Position numbers and translations under genes: made by a program
Assembly: GCA_035501935.1 (NCBI GenBank)
Contig: DATJVC010000022.1
Coordinates: forward strand, 1 to 53,325
Length of the DNA stretch: 53,325 nt
Reading direction: 5' to 3'
Source: Gammaproteobacteria bacterium
Lineage (GTDB): Bacteria > Pseudomonadota > Gammaproteobacteria > JAJPIJ01
Shown here: positions 1 to 8,190 of the stretch, piece after piece
How the letters are laid out: every line of letters starts with the position of its first letter
How positions within the stretch are numbered: the first letter of the stretch is position 1
Notes under the pieces: generated by a model
Seen by the model: only the letters and a program-made list of their open reading frames with translations
Database searches by the model: none
Told to the model about the DNA's origin: nothing

Positions 1-115
1 AAGATGGACTTATATATTGGCCTGGCCAGTTAAATATAAGATTTCTAGGTGGCGGAGGCGGAGGTTTAATTTTGTCACGAATTTTCGTAAACGAATCTTT
101 AATTTTCTCCCACAT
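1..115 (-). CDS. Possible partial gene at the left edge, N-terminus only
   Basis: A frame opens at ATG 113-115 on the minus strand, 40 bases past the stop of wzt, and stays open to the window edge for about 38 codons. The peptide begins MWEKIKDSFTKIRDKIK, followed by six prolines in a row and then NLIFNWPGQYISPS. An AAGG lies roughly a dozen bases upstream of the ATG, which is a weak ribosome site. The region is AT-rich like the end of wzt. The position suggests the next gene of the polysaccharide operon, but too little is visible to name a family, and an accidental open frame cannot be excluded. Confidence 0.4.
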   Translation of the reverse strand, partial: MWEKIKDSFTKIRDKIKPPPPPPRNLIFNWPGQYISPS

Positions 116-154
116 AGAATGTATGTACCTTATCTCATCCATATACAATTTGAT

Positions 155-1612
155 TTATTTTGATGCGTTAAGTGATGATCCGAATTCCCATCTCGCGGGA
201 TGATGGAACACTGGCGATTCACGCCCATCAATCTCAGTAACATGAAATTCAATACATCTAGCCAGTAAATCAAACCGTTTTGCGGTGTTGATTTCACGCG
301 GATCTGTATCATCAAAAACCGAGAACGATAAAATATAATCACCCGCTCCCAAAAGTAGCGGATCGATTTGAACGGTTACAAATCTAACTTCGTTCTCCGA
401 AATCTTAAAAAAATCCACGGAGCTAGTTATCCATGCCAGTCTTCTGCCATCAAGCCCAAATATCGAAACATAATAGCGGCAGCGAAATTCTCCATTCATT
501 TCGGCACGTAACTTGATGCTGATTTGCATACTGCCGCCTGTTGTAAAGTTCGTAGTGGAAACTCCATTACAAGATATTTCTATATTTAGAATTTTTACTC
601 CAACATTGCTGGGCCAACGAAAAACCTGTTTGCCATTCTCCAGCATGATAGAAAATGCCTTAACGTTGTGGTCTCGTTGCAACAACATTTGGGGGTCAAT
701 TCTTTTAGCAATCCAATCTTTATTTGCATATCGGGGCGTTGTTTCACCAGCTTGGTGCTTTCCATCACCATGAAGCGCTATTGGCGACGATGACCAAACT
801 GCCTGTATCACTTGTTCCTGACAAGCAACCTCGTATGAACCCACGATTTCTCGAGAGTTACCTTCCATTATTACTTTACCTTTCTCTATCCATACTGCTC
901 TATCACAAAACTGCAAGACTTGAGGCATCGAATGTGAAACAAGTAGCAGAGTGCATCCAGAATGTGCCAGACTTTCCATTCGAACCGACGATTTCGCACT
1001 AAAATAAGCATCACCGGCTCCGAGTATCTCATCAATAATTAGAACATCTGGTTTAATGGCCGTCGCGGCGGCGAATTGGACGCGCGCTTGCATACCTTGA
1101 GAATAAGTATTCATGGGCTGATGCAGAAACTCACCGAGCTCGACAAATTTAACAACGTCCTCAAGGGCTGCCTCAAAATCATCGCCTAGCAATCCGTTGT
1201 AAAGTAAAGAAGAGCAGATGTTCTGGTAGCCGCTGAACTCGGGATGGAAGCCAAGCCCCGTCTGCATCAAGGCCTGAACCTTGCCGTTGACGGTTATCTC
1301 CCCGGAGGTCGGTGCGAAGTTGCCGGTGATGAGCTTGAGCAGTGTTGTCTTGCCGGCGCCATTCCTGCCGACGACGCCGACTCTCTCGCCACGCCGTATG
1401 GTCATTGAAACGGCATCCAGCGCCTTGAATTCCTCAATCGCGCGCCGTTTCAACGGCAACCAGCGATATAATCCCAACTCGTCGAGCACGCGCTCGCGCT
1501 GGCTGGCGTAAAGACGGTAGATCTTGGTCAGGTCCCTGCATTGAATCGCAATCGCGGATTCGGCGGGAACTGCCGTGATTGCGGTCGTTGGCAAATCCTT
1601 ACGCATATTCAT
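155..1612 (-). CDS. wzt: ABC exporter ATPase Wzt (O-antigen/polysaccharide), left-end pair
   Basis: This is the nucleotide-binding subunit of an ABC-2 polysaccharide exporter, which moves a lipid-linked glycan across the inner membrane with its Wzm partner. Walker A reads GRNGAGKT (about residue 80), the signature is YSQGM and Walker B is VLIIDE followed by a D-loop GAGD. After the ATPase domain there is a roughly 200-residue extension of the Wzt C-terminal type. In known systems this beta-sandwich recognises the modified end of the glycan. The start at 1612 overlaps the wzm stop by 14 bases, with a second ATG two codons later. The 3' half, below about position 1200, is clearly more AT-rich than the ATPase half, which suggests replacement of the recognition domain. 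It is the second Wzt of the cluster. Confidence 0.9.
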   Translation of the reverse strand: MNMRKDLPTTAITAVPAESAIAIQCRDLTKIYRLYASQRERVLDELGLYRWLPLKRRAIEEFKALDAVSMTIRRGERVGVVGRNGAGKTTLLKLITGNFAPTSGEITVNGKVQALMQTGLGFHPEFSGYQNICSSLLYNGLLGDDFEAALEDVVKFVELGEFLHQPMNTYSQGMQARVQFAAATAIKPDVLIIDEILGAGDAYFSAKSSVRMESLAHSGCTLLLVSHSMPQVLQFCDRAVWIEKGKVIMEGNSREIVGSYEVACQEQVIQAVWSSSPIALHGDGKHQAGETTPRYANKDWIAKRIDPQMLLQRDHNVKAFSIMLENGKQVFRWPSNVGVKILNIEISCNGVSTTNFTTGGSMQISIKLRAEMNGEFRCRYYVSIFGLDGRRLAWITSSVDFFKISENEVRFVTVQIDPLLLGAGDYILSFSVFDDTDPREINTAKRFDLLARCIEFHVTEIDGRESPVFHHPARWEFGSSLNASK

Positions 1613-2396
1613 AGAACAGCTGTTTGCCGCGCTGCCAGGCCCAGTAACCGGCCATGGACGAACCCAGACCGAGCGTCACGGCAATCAGCACGACCTTCCA
1701 CGATGGCAGTTCGCCCAGGACAATGAGACTCTGATAGCTCGTCACGAAATAGAAGAGCGGGTTGAGGTACATGATGAATCGCAGGTGTCCGGGCGCCATA
1801 TCCGGGGTATAGGCGATCGGCGTGACGACCAGCAAGACCATGGTCACATACGTCAGTATCTGCTGAATATCGCGAATGAGCAGGTTAAGCAGGGACAGTA
1901 CCCATACCACACCGGTCACAAACATGATTTGCAACAGCATGACGATCGGCACCAGCAACAGCGTGAGCGAAGGCTGGCCCAACGCGACATCGGCGGCCAC
2001 CACCAGCAGGAGACCGACGGGCAGCACGACGCTGGCAACCAGGACGCTGCGCAGCGGAATCATCTCCGCAGGGAAGACTGTATTCAATAATATCTGTTTG
2101 TTCGCGGCCAGGGATGAGGACCCCGCACTGAGCGCGCCTCCGAATGCGAGAAACGGCACCATTCCAGAAAAGATATAGAGTATGTATTCCCGCTGCCCCA
2201 TCGCGGCCGGCTGGATTTTGAAAATAACGGTATAAATAAGCGTATAAAGCCCGAGAAAAAATACCGGGCCGAGCACCACCCAGACCAAACCAAGGAGCGA
2301 GCCGGCGTACATGCCGCGGATCTCGACAGCGGCTGTCTTGAACAGGATCCCACGATGCGACCATACGGCGGAAAAAGGGGCGCTGAGAAATTTCAT
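1599..2396 (-). CDS. wzm: ABC-2 permease Wzm, left-end pair
   Basis: This 265-residue integral membrane permease of the ABC-2 polysaccharide export family forms the channel for the Wzt encoded next to it. The N-terminus has the amphipathic lead-in typical of the family. Several hydrophobic segments follow, for example GLVWVVLGPVFFLGLYTLIY and MLLQIMFVTGVVWVLSLLNL, and the motif NLLIRDIQQI matches the conserved cytoplasmic loop of Wzm/KpsM permeases. Its ATG overlaps the wbpE stop as ATGA at 2393-2396, and its 3' end overlaps wzt, so the three genes are probably translationally coupled. A second wzm lies at 21,982-22,776. Confidence 0.9.
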   Translation of the reverse strand: MKFLSAPFSAVWSHRGILFKTAAVEIRGMYAGSLLGLVWVVLGPVFFLGLYTLIYTVIFKIQPAAMGQREYILYIFSGMVPFLAFGGALSAGSSSLAANKQILLNTVFPAEMIPLRSVLVASVVLPVGLLLVVAADVALGQPSLTLLLVPIVMLLQIMFVTGVVWVLSLLNLLIRDIQQILTYVTMVLLVVTPIAYTPDMAPGHLRFIMYLNPLFYFVTSYQSLIVLGELPSWKVVLIAVTLGLGSSMAGYWAWQRGKQLFYEYA

Positions 2397-3508
2397 CTTG
2401 TTTTTTGCGCTTGATCCACTGCCGCGAAAACGGCATCCACCACCCGTTGCTGGGTGTCGTCGTCGAGAAAAGGATGCATGGGCAGGCTGATGACGCGCGC
2501 GGCGGCGGCCTCGGAGACTGGCAGCAACCCCGGCTTCTGACCTGCGCGGGCGAAGGCGGGTTGCAGGTGCAGTGGCGTCGGATAATGGACGGCGGTCGGT
2601 ACGCCTTTCTGCCTGAGCTTTTCCGCCACGGCTTCGCGGTTCCCGACTTGTATGGTGTATTGGGCGTAAACGCTGGTGTTGTGGGGCTCAAGATACGGCG
2701 TGGTTATGCCGGGGTTGCTTCGCAACAATTCCGTATAACGGGCGCCGATACGCTCACGCGCCGCCACTTCGTCAGGGAAGCTTTCGAGCTTGGCCAGCAA
2801 TATGGCCGCCTGCAGGGTGTCGATTCTGCCGTTGATGCCGATGCGTGGATGATGATAGCGGCGATCCTGGCCATGCACGTGGATCTCGCGCATGATTTTC
2901 GCCAGCGCGTCATCATCGGTGAAGCAGGCGCCCGCATCGCCATAAGCCCCGAGCGGTTTTGACGGGAAGAAGCTGGTGCAGCCGATGGTGGACAGGGCGC
3001 ACGATCTCCGCCCCTTGCAGGTGGCGCCGAAGCTTTGTGCACCATCCTCGATGACCGGCAGATTGTGCCGCGCGGCGATGGCATTGATGGCATCAAAGTC
3101 GGCGCACTGGCCGTAGAGGCTGACCGGCATGATGCAACGGGTACGCGGCGTAATCGCCGCCTCGATCAATTGCGGATCGAGGTTATAGGTGCGCGGGTCG
3201 ATGTCGACAAAAACCGGCTTTGCGCCGAGAAGCGCGATGGTCTCCGCGGTGGAGATGAAGGAGAACGGCGTGGTGATGACCTCATCGCCAACCCCCACTC
3301 CGAGCGCCATCATGGCGATGAGCAGCGCATCGGTGCCACTCGCCACGGCGATGCAATGTTTGGAGCCGCTGTAGGCGGCGAGACGTTCCTCAAGTTCCGT
3401 GACCTCCGGGCCCAGGATGTATTGCCCCTGTTCCAGCACGCGGCGTATGCGCGCATCGATGTCCGCCTGCAACTTACGATACTGTGTCTTTAGATCGATA
3501 AATTCCAT
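2393..3508 (-). CDS. wbpE: DegT/DnrJ/EryC1 aminotransferase, WbpE type
   Basis: This is a PLP-dependent sugar aminotransferase of 371 residues. It opens with EFIDLKTQYRKLQADID and contains GQYILGPEVTELEERLA, PVFVDIDPRTYNLDPQLIEA and the PLP-lysine region TSFFPSKPLGAYGDAGA (lysine near residue 184). These stretches closely match what I remember of Pseudomonas WbpE. WbpE transaminates UDP-3-keto-GlcNAcA with glutamate to UDP-GlcNAc(3NH2)A. The adjacent oxidase and acetyltransferase supply the flanking steps of the same pathway, which supports this role. The gene overlaps wzm by 4 bases downstream. Upstream lies a REP-like repeat at 3533-3620. Confidence 0.9.
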   Translation of the reverse strand: MEFIDLKTQYRKLQADIDARIRRVLEQGQYILGPEVTELEERLAAYSGSKHCIAVASGTDALLIAMMALGVGVGDEVITTPFSFISTAETIALLGAKPVFVDIDPRTYNLDPQLIEAAITPRTRCIMPVSLYGQCADFDAINAIAARHNLPVIEDGAQSFGATCKGRRSCALSTIGCTSFFPSKPLGAYGDAGACFTDDDALAKIMREIHVHGQDRRYHHPRIGINGRIDTLQAAILLAKLESFPDEVAARERIGARYTELLRSNPGITTPYLEPHNTSVYAQYTIQVGNREAVAEKLRQKGVPTAVHYPTPLHLQPAFARAGQKPGLLPVSEAAAARVISLPMHPFLDDDTQQRVVDAVFAAVDQAQKTR

Positions 3509-3532
3509 CGATTTATTTTTACATCATCATGG

Positions 3533-3620
3533 AAACCGTTCGTGCTGAGGTATCGAAGCACGAACAATCGATTGTAGCAGGCGGTATTCGCCCTTCGATA
3601 CCTCAGGGTGAACGGAATTT
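3533..3620. repeat. REP-like imperfect inverted repeat, copy 1
   Basis: The element reads CCGTTCGTGCTGAGGTATCG at its left end. Its right end carries the reverse complement with a few changes (CTTCGATACCTCAGGGTGAA). The arms are about 29 bases and enclose about 22 bases. The left arm also contains a smaller palindrome, GTTCGTGCT with its partner AGCACGAAC. It resembles the dispersed REP family with GTTCGTGCTGAG cores found in many proteobacteria. It sits between wbpE and wbpD. Two related copies are at 25651-25737 and 29499-29578. Confidence 0.85.
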
Positions 3621-3636
3621 TTGAAATTGGCCTTGG

Positions 3637-4218
3637 TCACTCCCCCACCACGACACACACGCCGTTTTGCAAGCGATAGACTTCACGCGTGCGGGGACAG
3701 TGTGCCTCACCGACGCCAACCAAGGGCAGGTCGAGGCGTTCGCCGTGGCGGCTGATCCAGCCGATCTGCTTCGCCGGCACGCCGACGACCAATGAGTAAT
3801 CGGGAACGTCACGGTTCACCACCGCGCCGGCGCCGATGAAGGCGTATTCACCGATGGTGACGCCGCAGACGACCGTGCAGTTGGCGCCCAATGTCGCACC
3901 ACGTTTCACGAGCGTATCGCGAAATTCGTCCTTGCGCGACACGAAGGAGCGGGGATTGTAGACGTTGGTGAACACCATGCTTGGCCCGCAGAAGACGTCA
4001 TCTTCCAGCGTAACATTGTCATAGACCGAGACGCTGTTCTGTATACGGACATTGTTACCGATGACCACATGATTTCCGACAAAGACGCCCTGCCCCAACA
4101 TGCAGTCCCGGCCGATGCGAGCGCCGCCGCAAACATGCACCCAGTGCCAGATCGCCGTACCCTGACCGATCTGCGCACCCTCATCTACTATGGCTGTCGG
4201 ATGAACCTTGTATTCCAC
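3637..4218 (-). CDS. wbpD: Sugar-nucleotide N-acetyltransferase, WbpD type (left-handed beta helix)
   Basis: This hexapeptide-repeat acetyltransferase of about 193 residues begins [18 protein letters not shown]. The repeats run through most of the protein ([67 protein letters not shown]). The family includes WbpD, which N-acetylates UDP-GlcNAc(3NH2)A. I prefer a GTG start at 4218, four bases after the wlbA stop, because the protein then begins exactly where the first repeat starts. An in-frame ATG at 4257 (MVTACLCL) would overlap wlbA by 35 bases and add an atypical hydrophobic leader. Its neighbours wlbA and wbpE are the preceding steps. Confidence 0.85.
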   Translation of the reverse strand: MEYKVHPTAIVDEGAQIGQGTAIWHWVHVCGGARIGRDCMLGQGVFVGNHVVIGNNVRIQNSVSVYDNVTLEDDVFCGPSMVFTNVYNPRSFVSRKDEFRDTLVKRGATLGANCTVVCGVTIGEYAFIGAGAVVNRDVPDYSLVVGVPAKQIGWISRHGERLDLPLVGVGEAHCPRTREVYRLQNGVCVVVGE

Positions 4219-4222
4219 TGGC

Positions 4223-5308
4223 TCAATAATCCAGAGGCAAAGACACGCGGTGACCATCGCGGGCGGAGGTGTAGGCAGCGACAAGCAACTCCAGAGATCG
4301 CAGTCCCTCACGGCCGTCGGTGTCGGGCTCCGCTTCTCCGCGCAGCACTTTAATCACGTTGTCGTAATAGAGCGGGTGGCCGAAGCCGTAAACGGAAGTG
4401 GTCTGATAGCTGGCCCCCTTGATTTCCTCATCCATTGCATCGGCCTCGGCAAATTTCCAGTGTTCAATTTTATTCACCGCCAGACCACCGACACGTACGG
4501 TTCCCTTTTCACCGATGATTGTGATTGAGCCCTCCAAATTTTGGGGATAGGTCAGCATGGTAACGGCAACAGTACCCAGGGCGCCCGAACGCCATTTCAC
4601 GTTCATGACACCGCTGTCTTCGACCTGGATATCGCGCGCCAGCGTGGCGGTATAGGCCTGCACGCTCTCCACAGGGCCGATCAGCCAATCCAGTAAATCG
4701 ATGTAATGACTGGCCTGGTTCATGAAGGCACCGCCGTCGAATTCCCAGGTGCCGCGCCATTTGGCGCTGTCGTAGTATTCCTGTGGACGCGTCCAGAACA
4801 CATTGATGCTCACCATGTAGATGCGGCCAAACCGCTTTTTCTCGAAGGCCCGCTTGAGCAGTTGCAATGTGGCATTGCGACGATTTTGCTTGACCACGAA
4901 CAACCGTACATTGGCAGCGTCACAGGCCGCCACCATCCGTTTGCCGTCGTGCCAGCGCGTTGCCATGGGCTTCTCGGTCACGACATGAAGTCCTGCTTCG
5001 GCTGCTTGTATGGTCTGTTGCGGGTGCAGACCGCTCGGCGTGGCGAGTACCACCACATCCGCTTTGGCCTGCTTGAGCATTTGCTCGAAATGCAGAAACT
5101 CCCTGGCGCCGGTTTCCTCCTTGGCCTTGGCGAGCACGCGTGGATCAATATCGCAGACCGCGACGAGGTCGGCGTTTTCCTGATGCTTCTTAAAGGCCTC
5201 AAAATGATTTTTGGAGATGCGTCCACAACCGGCAAGTGCAAAACGAATCTTCCGATCTTTAATGGGCGGCTTGAATTGGTTCATCATTTGATACGCCTCC
5301 TGATTCAC
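4223..5308 (-). CDS. wlbA: Gfo/Idh/MocA sugar-nucleotide oxidase, WlbA/WbpB type
   Basis: This 361-residue NAD-dependent oxidoreductase has an N-terminal Rossmann motif [19 protein letters not shown], the family EKP motif in [15 protein letters not shown] and the substrate-side segment [20 protein letters not shown]. WlbA and WbpB oxidise C3 of UDP-GlcNAcA, giving the 3-keto sugar that WbpE aminates. The next genes downstream are wbpD and wbpE, so the pathway assignment is consistent. The annotated start at 5308 is followed by another ATG pair seven to eight codons later ([11 protein letters not shown]), and either could be used. Just upstream are remnants of four broken genes. Confidence 0.88.
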   Translation of the reverse strand: MNQEAYQMMNQFKPPIKDRKIRFALAGCGRISKNHFEAFKKHQENADLVAVCDIDPRVLAKAKEETGAREFLHFEQMLKQAKADVVVLATPSGLHPQQTIQAAEAGLHVVTEKPMATRWHDGKRMVAACDAANVRLFVVKQNRRNATLQLLKRAFEKKRFGRIYMVSINVFWTRPQEYYDSAKWRGTWEFDGGAFMNQASHYIDLLDWLIGPVESVQAYTATLARDIQVEDSGVMNVKWRSGALGTVAVTMLTYPQNLEGSITIIGEKGTVRVGGLAVNKIEHWKFAEADAMDEEIKGASYQTTSVYGFGHPLYYDNVIKVLRGEAEPDTDGREGLRSLELLVAAYTSARDGHRVSLPLDY

Positions 5309-5330
5309 TGTTCCGCTTGTGGGGGAATTC

Positions 5331-5435
5331 TCATTTGAAATAATAAAATACGCGATGGCCTACACACCGGCATAATTCATAACGCACAGCCTCTTTGAGA
5401 TTCCCCGTGCCATTTCCCTGGCCAGCGCCTTCTGC
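5331..5435 (-). pseudogene. Remnant of a second gmd (3' end only)
   Basis: On the minus strand, 5331-5405 reads GNLKEAVRYELCRCVGHRVF followed by YYFK and a TGA. This aligns without gaps with the last 25 codons of the intact gmd at 7000-8106 ([24 protein letters not shown]). By hand count about 54 of 75 bases match. Upstream, a one-base deletion shifts the frame, after which EQKALAREMAR corresponds to [11 protein letters not shown] of gmd. No other part of a second gmd is visible. It is the decayed tail of a paralogous or exchanged GDP-mannose dehydratase gene. Confidence 0.8.
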
Positions 5436-5441
5436 TCACGA

Positions 5442-5872
5442 CTAATCCAATCTCGCGCCTCTAAGCGAATTGAATACTTGTTCGCATATATAGTCTGACT
5501 CCGCGTCGCCCACGCAGGGCCCGATGGGCAGCGTCAGCAGACGTGGAGCGGCATCTTCGGTCGCTGGAAGACTGGTCCGCGCTGCATAGAGCGGCATTTG
5601 ATGCAGCGGCGCGTAGTGCAGGCTCGCGCCCACATTGTGTTTTCTCAATTCGGCGATGATCTGATCGCGGGATTTCTTCATCCGCTCGACGGGCAGCAGC
5701 ACCAGAAATAAATGTTTCGCATGGTTCGATCTCAGCACGCCCGCCTGAAGCCGGACGCCCTCGAACTGTTCCAGCATTTTGGCGTAGCGCCGGGCGGTCT
5801 CCAGCCGCCTCGCCTGCAATTCCGGCAGGCGACGCAACTGCACGCGGCCGATCGCCGCCTGCAGAATGGTGG
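5442..5872 (-). pseudogene. C-terminal third of a DegT-type sugar aminotransferase (truncated)
   Basis: The minus-strand frame reads LQAAIGRVQLRRLPELQARR and continues through KHLFLVLLPVERMKKSRDQI, NVGASLHYAPLHQMPLY and LLTLPIGPCVGDAESDY to a stop at 5442. These are the C-terminal features of DegT/DnrJ/EryC1 aminotransferases. The N-terminal two thirds, including the PLP lysine, are missing. The fragment abuts out of context on an RmlA fragment at about 5872. A GTG at 5843 could start a 133-residue peptide, but it could not be a working enzyme. Confidence 0.85.
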
Positions 5873-5996
5873 CGCCGCGTCCTGCAGGCCCATGGAGAAA
5901 TCATGCCCGTAAAAGATATTGTCGCCGAGAACCAGCGCGCAGCGATCGGTCGCGATGAAATCCCGGCCAATCAGGAAGGCCTGGGCCAGGCCCTCT
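5873..5996 (-). pseudogene. Internal fragment of rmlA (glucose-1-phosphate thymidylyltransferase)
   Basis: The frame reads EGLAQAFLIGRDFIATDRCA then LVLGDNIFYGHDFSMGLQDA A. This is the strongly conserved RmlA segment around LVLGDNIFYG, normally near residues 85-125 of about 290. The start, the nucleotide-binding GGxGTRL loop and the rest of the enzyme are missing. It is flanked directly by an epimerase start upstream and an aminotransferase tail downstream, so both edges are deletion joints. Confidence 0.85.
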
Positions 5997-6038
5997 GAAT
6001 CCGGCGCCTCCCGTCACCAATATGACGTTGCCACTCAT
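5997..6038 (-). pseudogene. First 14 codons of an NAD-dependent epimerase/dehydratase (rmlB-like)
   Basis: An ATG at 6038 overlaps the fcl stop as ATGA and starts [14 protein letters not shown], the start of the glycine-rich NAD-binding motif of extended SDR proteins such as RmlB or GalE. After GGATTC the expected IGS continuation is absent, and an rmlA fragment follows. Because rmlB and rmlA are normally neighbours, an rml operon probably once followed fcl. The short length makes rmlB only the likeliest of several epimerase genes. Confidence 0.65.
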
Positions 6039-6994
6039 GGGGCTTTCCGCCGGACGTCTGTTGACCGGCTGGTGTCAGGAAACACCTTGTCATAGGTGTC
6101 GCGGATGCCGTCCTGCAGTTTGATCTTCGGGCGCCAGCCGAGATTGAAGATTCGGGCCGCGTCCGAAAGCTTGCGCGGCGTACCGTCGGGCTTGGAGGCG
6201 TCATAGACGATCCCGCCGCCATAGCCGACCACGTCCTTGATCAACAAGGCCAGATCGCGAATGGATATCTCCTCGCCCGTGCCGATGTTAATGATCTCCG
6301 GATCGTCGTAATGCTCCATCAGGAACAGGCAGGCGGCCGCGCAATCGTCCACGTGCAGAAATTCGCGCAGCGGCGTCCCGGTGCCCCAGAGGGTGACCGT
6401 TGGCGCATCGTTCACCCTGCCTTCGTGGAATTTGCGGATCATCGCCGGCAGGACATGGGAGGTCTGAAGATCAAAGTTGTCCCCGGGGCCGTAGAGGTTC
6501 GTGGGCATGGCCGAGATGAAACGGCAGCCGTACTGCCGCCAATAGGCCTGACAGAGTTTGATGCCCGCAATTTTGGCCACGGCATACCACTGGTTGGTCG
6601 GCTCCAGAGCCCCGGTCAGCAAATATTCCTCCTTGATGGGTTGATCGGCATATTTGGGATAGATGCAGGTGCTCCCGAGAAAGAGCAGTTTCTTCACCGC
6701 GCAGCGGTAGGCCGCGTCGATGATATTGGCCTCGATCATGAGGTTGTCGTAGATGAATTCCGCCGGATGGGTGTCATTGGCCAGGATTCCCCCCACCCTG
6801 GCGGCCGCAAGAAACACATGGTCGGGCCGCTCCGACTGGAAGAACTGCCGCACCGCGGCCTGTTCCTTGAGATCAACCTCCTTGTGCGGGACGGTGAGAA
6901 TGTTGGCAAATCCCCGCGCGCGCAACGCCCGCACGATGGCGGAACCGACCAACCCGCCGTGACCCGCCACGAATATTTTCGCGTCCTTTTCCAT
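6035..6994 (-). CDS. fcl: GDP-L-fucose synthase
   Basis: This 319-residue SDR enzyme epimerises and reduces GDP-4-keto-6-deoxymannose to GDP-L-fucose using NADPH. Visible features are the N-terminal [14 protein letters not shown] nucleotide motif, the catalytic YxxxK in [32 protein letters not shown], and [17 protein letters not shown]. It lies 5 bases downstream of gmd, which makes its substrate. ManC upstream in the cluster supplies GDP-mannose. Its TGA overlaps the ATG of the broken epimerase remnant, so the original operon continued with tight coupling. Confidence 0.93.
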   Translation of the reverse strand: MEKDAKIFVAGHGGLVGSAIVRALRARGFANILTVPHKEVDLKEQAAVRQFFQSERPDHVFLAAARVGGILANDTHPAEFIYDNLMIEANIIDAAYRCAVKKLLFLGSTCIYPKYADQPIKEEYLLTGALEPTNQWYAVAKIAGIKLCQAYWRQYGCRFISAMPTNLYGPGDNFDLQTSHVLPAMIRKFHEGRVNDAPTVTLWGTGTPLREFLHVDDCAAACLFLMEHYDDPEIINIGTGEEISIRDLALLIKDVVGYGGGIVYDASKPDGTPRKLSDAARIFNLGWRPKIKLQDGIRDTYDKVFPDTSRSTDVRRKAP

Positions 6995-6999
6995 GAAGC

Positions 7000-8106
7000 C
7001 TATTCGAAATAATGAAACACGCGATATCCTTCACGGCGGCATAGATCGTCGCGTTCGGCCTCCTTGAGATCCTCCCGCATCATTTCCTTGACCATCTCTT
7101 CAAGCGTGATCTTCGCGACCCATCCGAGTCTGGTCCGCGCCTTGGTGGGATCTCCCAGCAGCGTATCGACCTCCGTGGGGCGGAAGTATCGGGGGTCGAC
7201 CTTGACCAATACCCTGCCGGTGCGCCGTTCCCGGCCTTCCTCGCTCACACCCTGCCCCTGCCAATCCAGTTCGATGCCGATTTCCTTGAAGGCCAGATTC
7301 ACGAAGTCGCGCACGGAATACTGCCTGCCCGTGGCAATCACGTAGTCATCGGGCTCCGACTGCTGCAGCACCAGCCACTGGGCCTCGACGTAATCCTTCG
7401 CGTGTCCCCAGTCCCGCAGGGCGTTGAGGTTGCCGAGATAGAGGCGCTCCTGCAGTCCGAGTTTGATGCGCGCGGCCGCCCGCGTGATTTTGCGGGTGAC
7501 GAAGGTTTCCCCGCGCACCGGTGATTCATGATTGAAAAGGATTCCATTGCATCCGTAGATGCCATAGGCCTCGCGGTAATTGACGGTGACCCAATAGGCA
7601 TAGAGTTTGGCGGCGGCATAGGGACTGCGGGGATAAAAGGGAGTGGTCTCGTTCTGCGGTATCTCCCGCACCTTGCCGTAGAGTTCGCTGGTCGAGGCCT
7701 GGTAGAAACGGGTCTTTTTTTCCATGCCCAGAATGCGGATGGCTTCGAGCAATCTCAAGGTTCCCAGTGCATCGGCGTTCGCGGTGTATTCCGGGGTTTC
7801 GAATGAGACGGCGACATGGCTCTGGGCCGCGAGGTTGTAGATCTCGCCGGGCTGCACCTCCTGCATGATGCGGATGAGGTTGGTGGCATCGGTGAGATCG
7901 CCGTAATGCAGTATGAATTTTCGATCGGATTCGTGGGGATCCTGATAAAGATGATCAATGCGGCCGGTGTTGAAACTCGAAGACCGGCGCTTTATTCCGT
8001 GAACCTCGTAGTTCTTCTTGAGAAGGAACTCCGCCAGGTACGCGCCGTCCTGCCCGGTGACGCCGGTAATCAACGCCACTTTCCTGTTCTGTCGGCCTTT
8101 TTTCAT
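7000..8106 (-). CDS. gmd: GDP-mannose 4,6-dehydratase
   Basis: This 368-residue extended SDR converts GDP-D-mannose to GDP-4-keto-6-deoxy-D-mannose. The NADP motif reads [19 protein letters not shown], followed by the family signature [15 protein letters not shown]. The catalytic YxxxK is in [20 protein letters not shown], and [20 protein letters not shown] is diagnostic. The C-terminus ends [16 protein letters not shown], typical for Gmd. With fcl it makes GDP-L-fucose; alone it can feed GDP-rhamnose-type sugars. An ops-like RfaH site lies 38 bases upstream of the start (8145-8156). A decayed second copy of its 3' end is at 5331-5435. Confidence 0.95.
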   Translation of the reverse strand: MKKGRQNRKVALITGVTGQDGAYLAEFLLKKNYEVHGIKRRSSSFNTGRIDHLYQDPHESDRKFILHYGDLTDATNLIRIMQEVQPGEIYNLAAQSHVAVSFETPEYTANADALGTLRLLEAIRILGMEKKTRFYQASTSELYGKVREIPQNETTPFYPRSPYAAAKLYAYWVTVNYREAYGIYGCNGILFNHESPVRGETFVTRKITRAAARIKLGLQERLYLGNLNALRDWGHAKDYVEAQWLVLQQSEPDDYVIATGRQYSVRDFVNLAFKEIGIELDWQGQGVSEEGRERRTGRVLVKVDPRYFRPTEVDTLLGDPTKARTRLGWVAKITLEEMVKEMMREDLKEAERDDLCRREGYRVFHYFE

Positions 8107-8144
8107 TGTAGTCTCCTGCTGGTACTGATTCTGATTACCCTGAC

Positions 8145-8156
8145 CACGCCACCGCC
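8145..8156 (-). promoter_or_regulatory. ops-like RfaH element upstream of gmd
   Basis: The minus strand reads GGCGGTGGCGTG, one base away from the ops core GGCGGTAGCGTG. The similarity to the perfect ops at 22841-22852 extends over 20 bases (8145-8164), with that one mismatch. It lies in the 84-base gap between the GT4 gene and gmd. The A-to-G change falls inside the core, so it may be weakened or inactive. It may mark the head of a formerly separate operon. Confidence 0.55.
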
Positions 8157-8190
8157 CTGCCGTGAGACGTCGATTGTAATGGCATGCGAT

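Noticed and set aside
5461-5970. A 169-codon open frame crossing the scar region
   Set aside because: It is out of frame with all recognisable fragments and rich in R, A and S. Real homology lies in the other frames.
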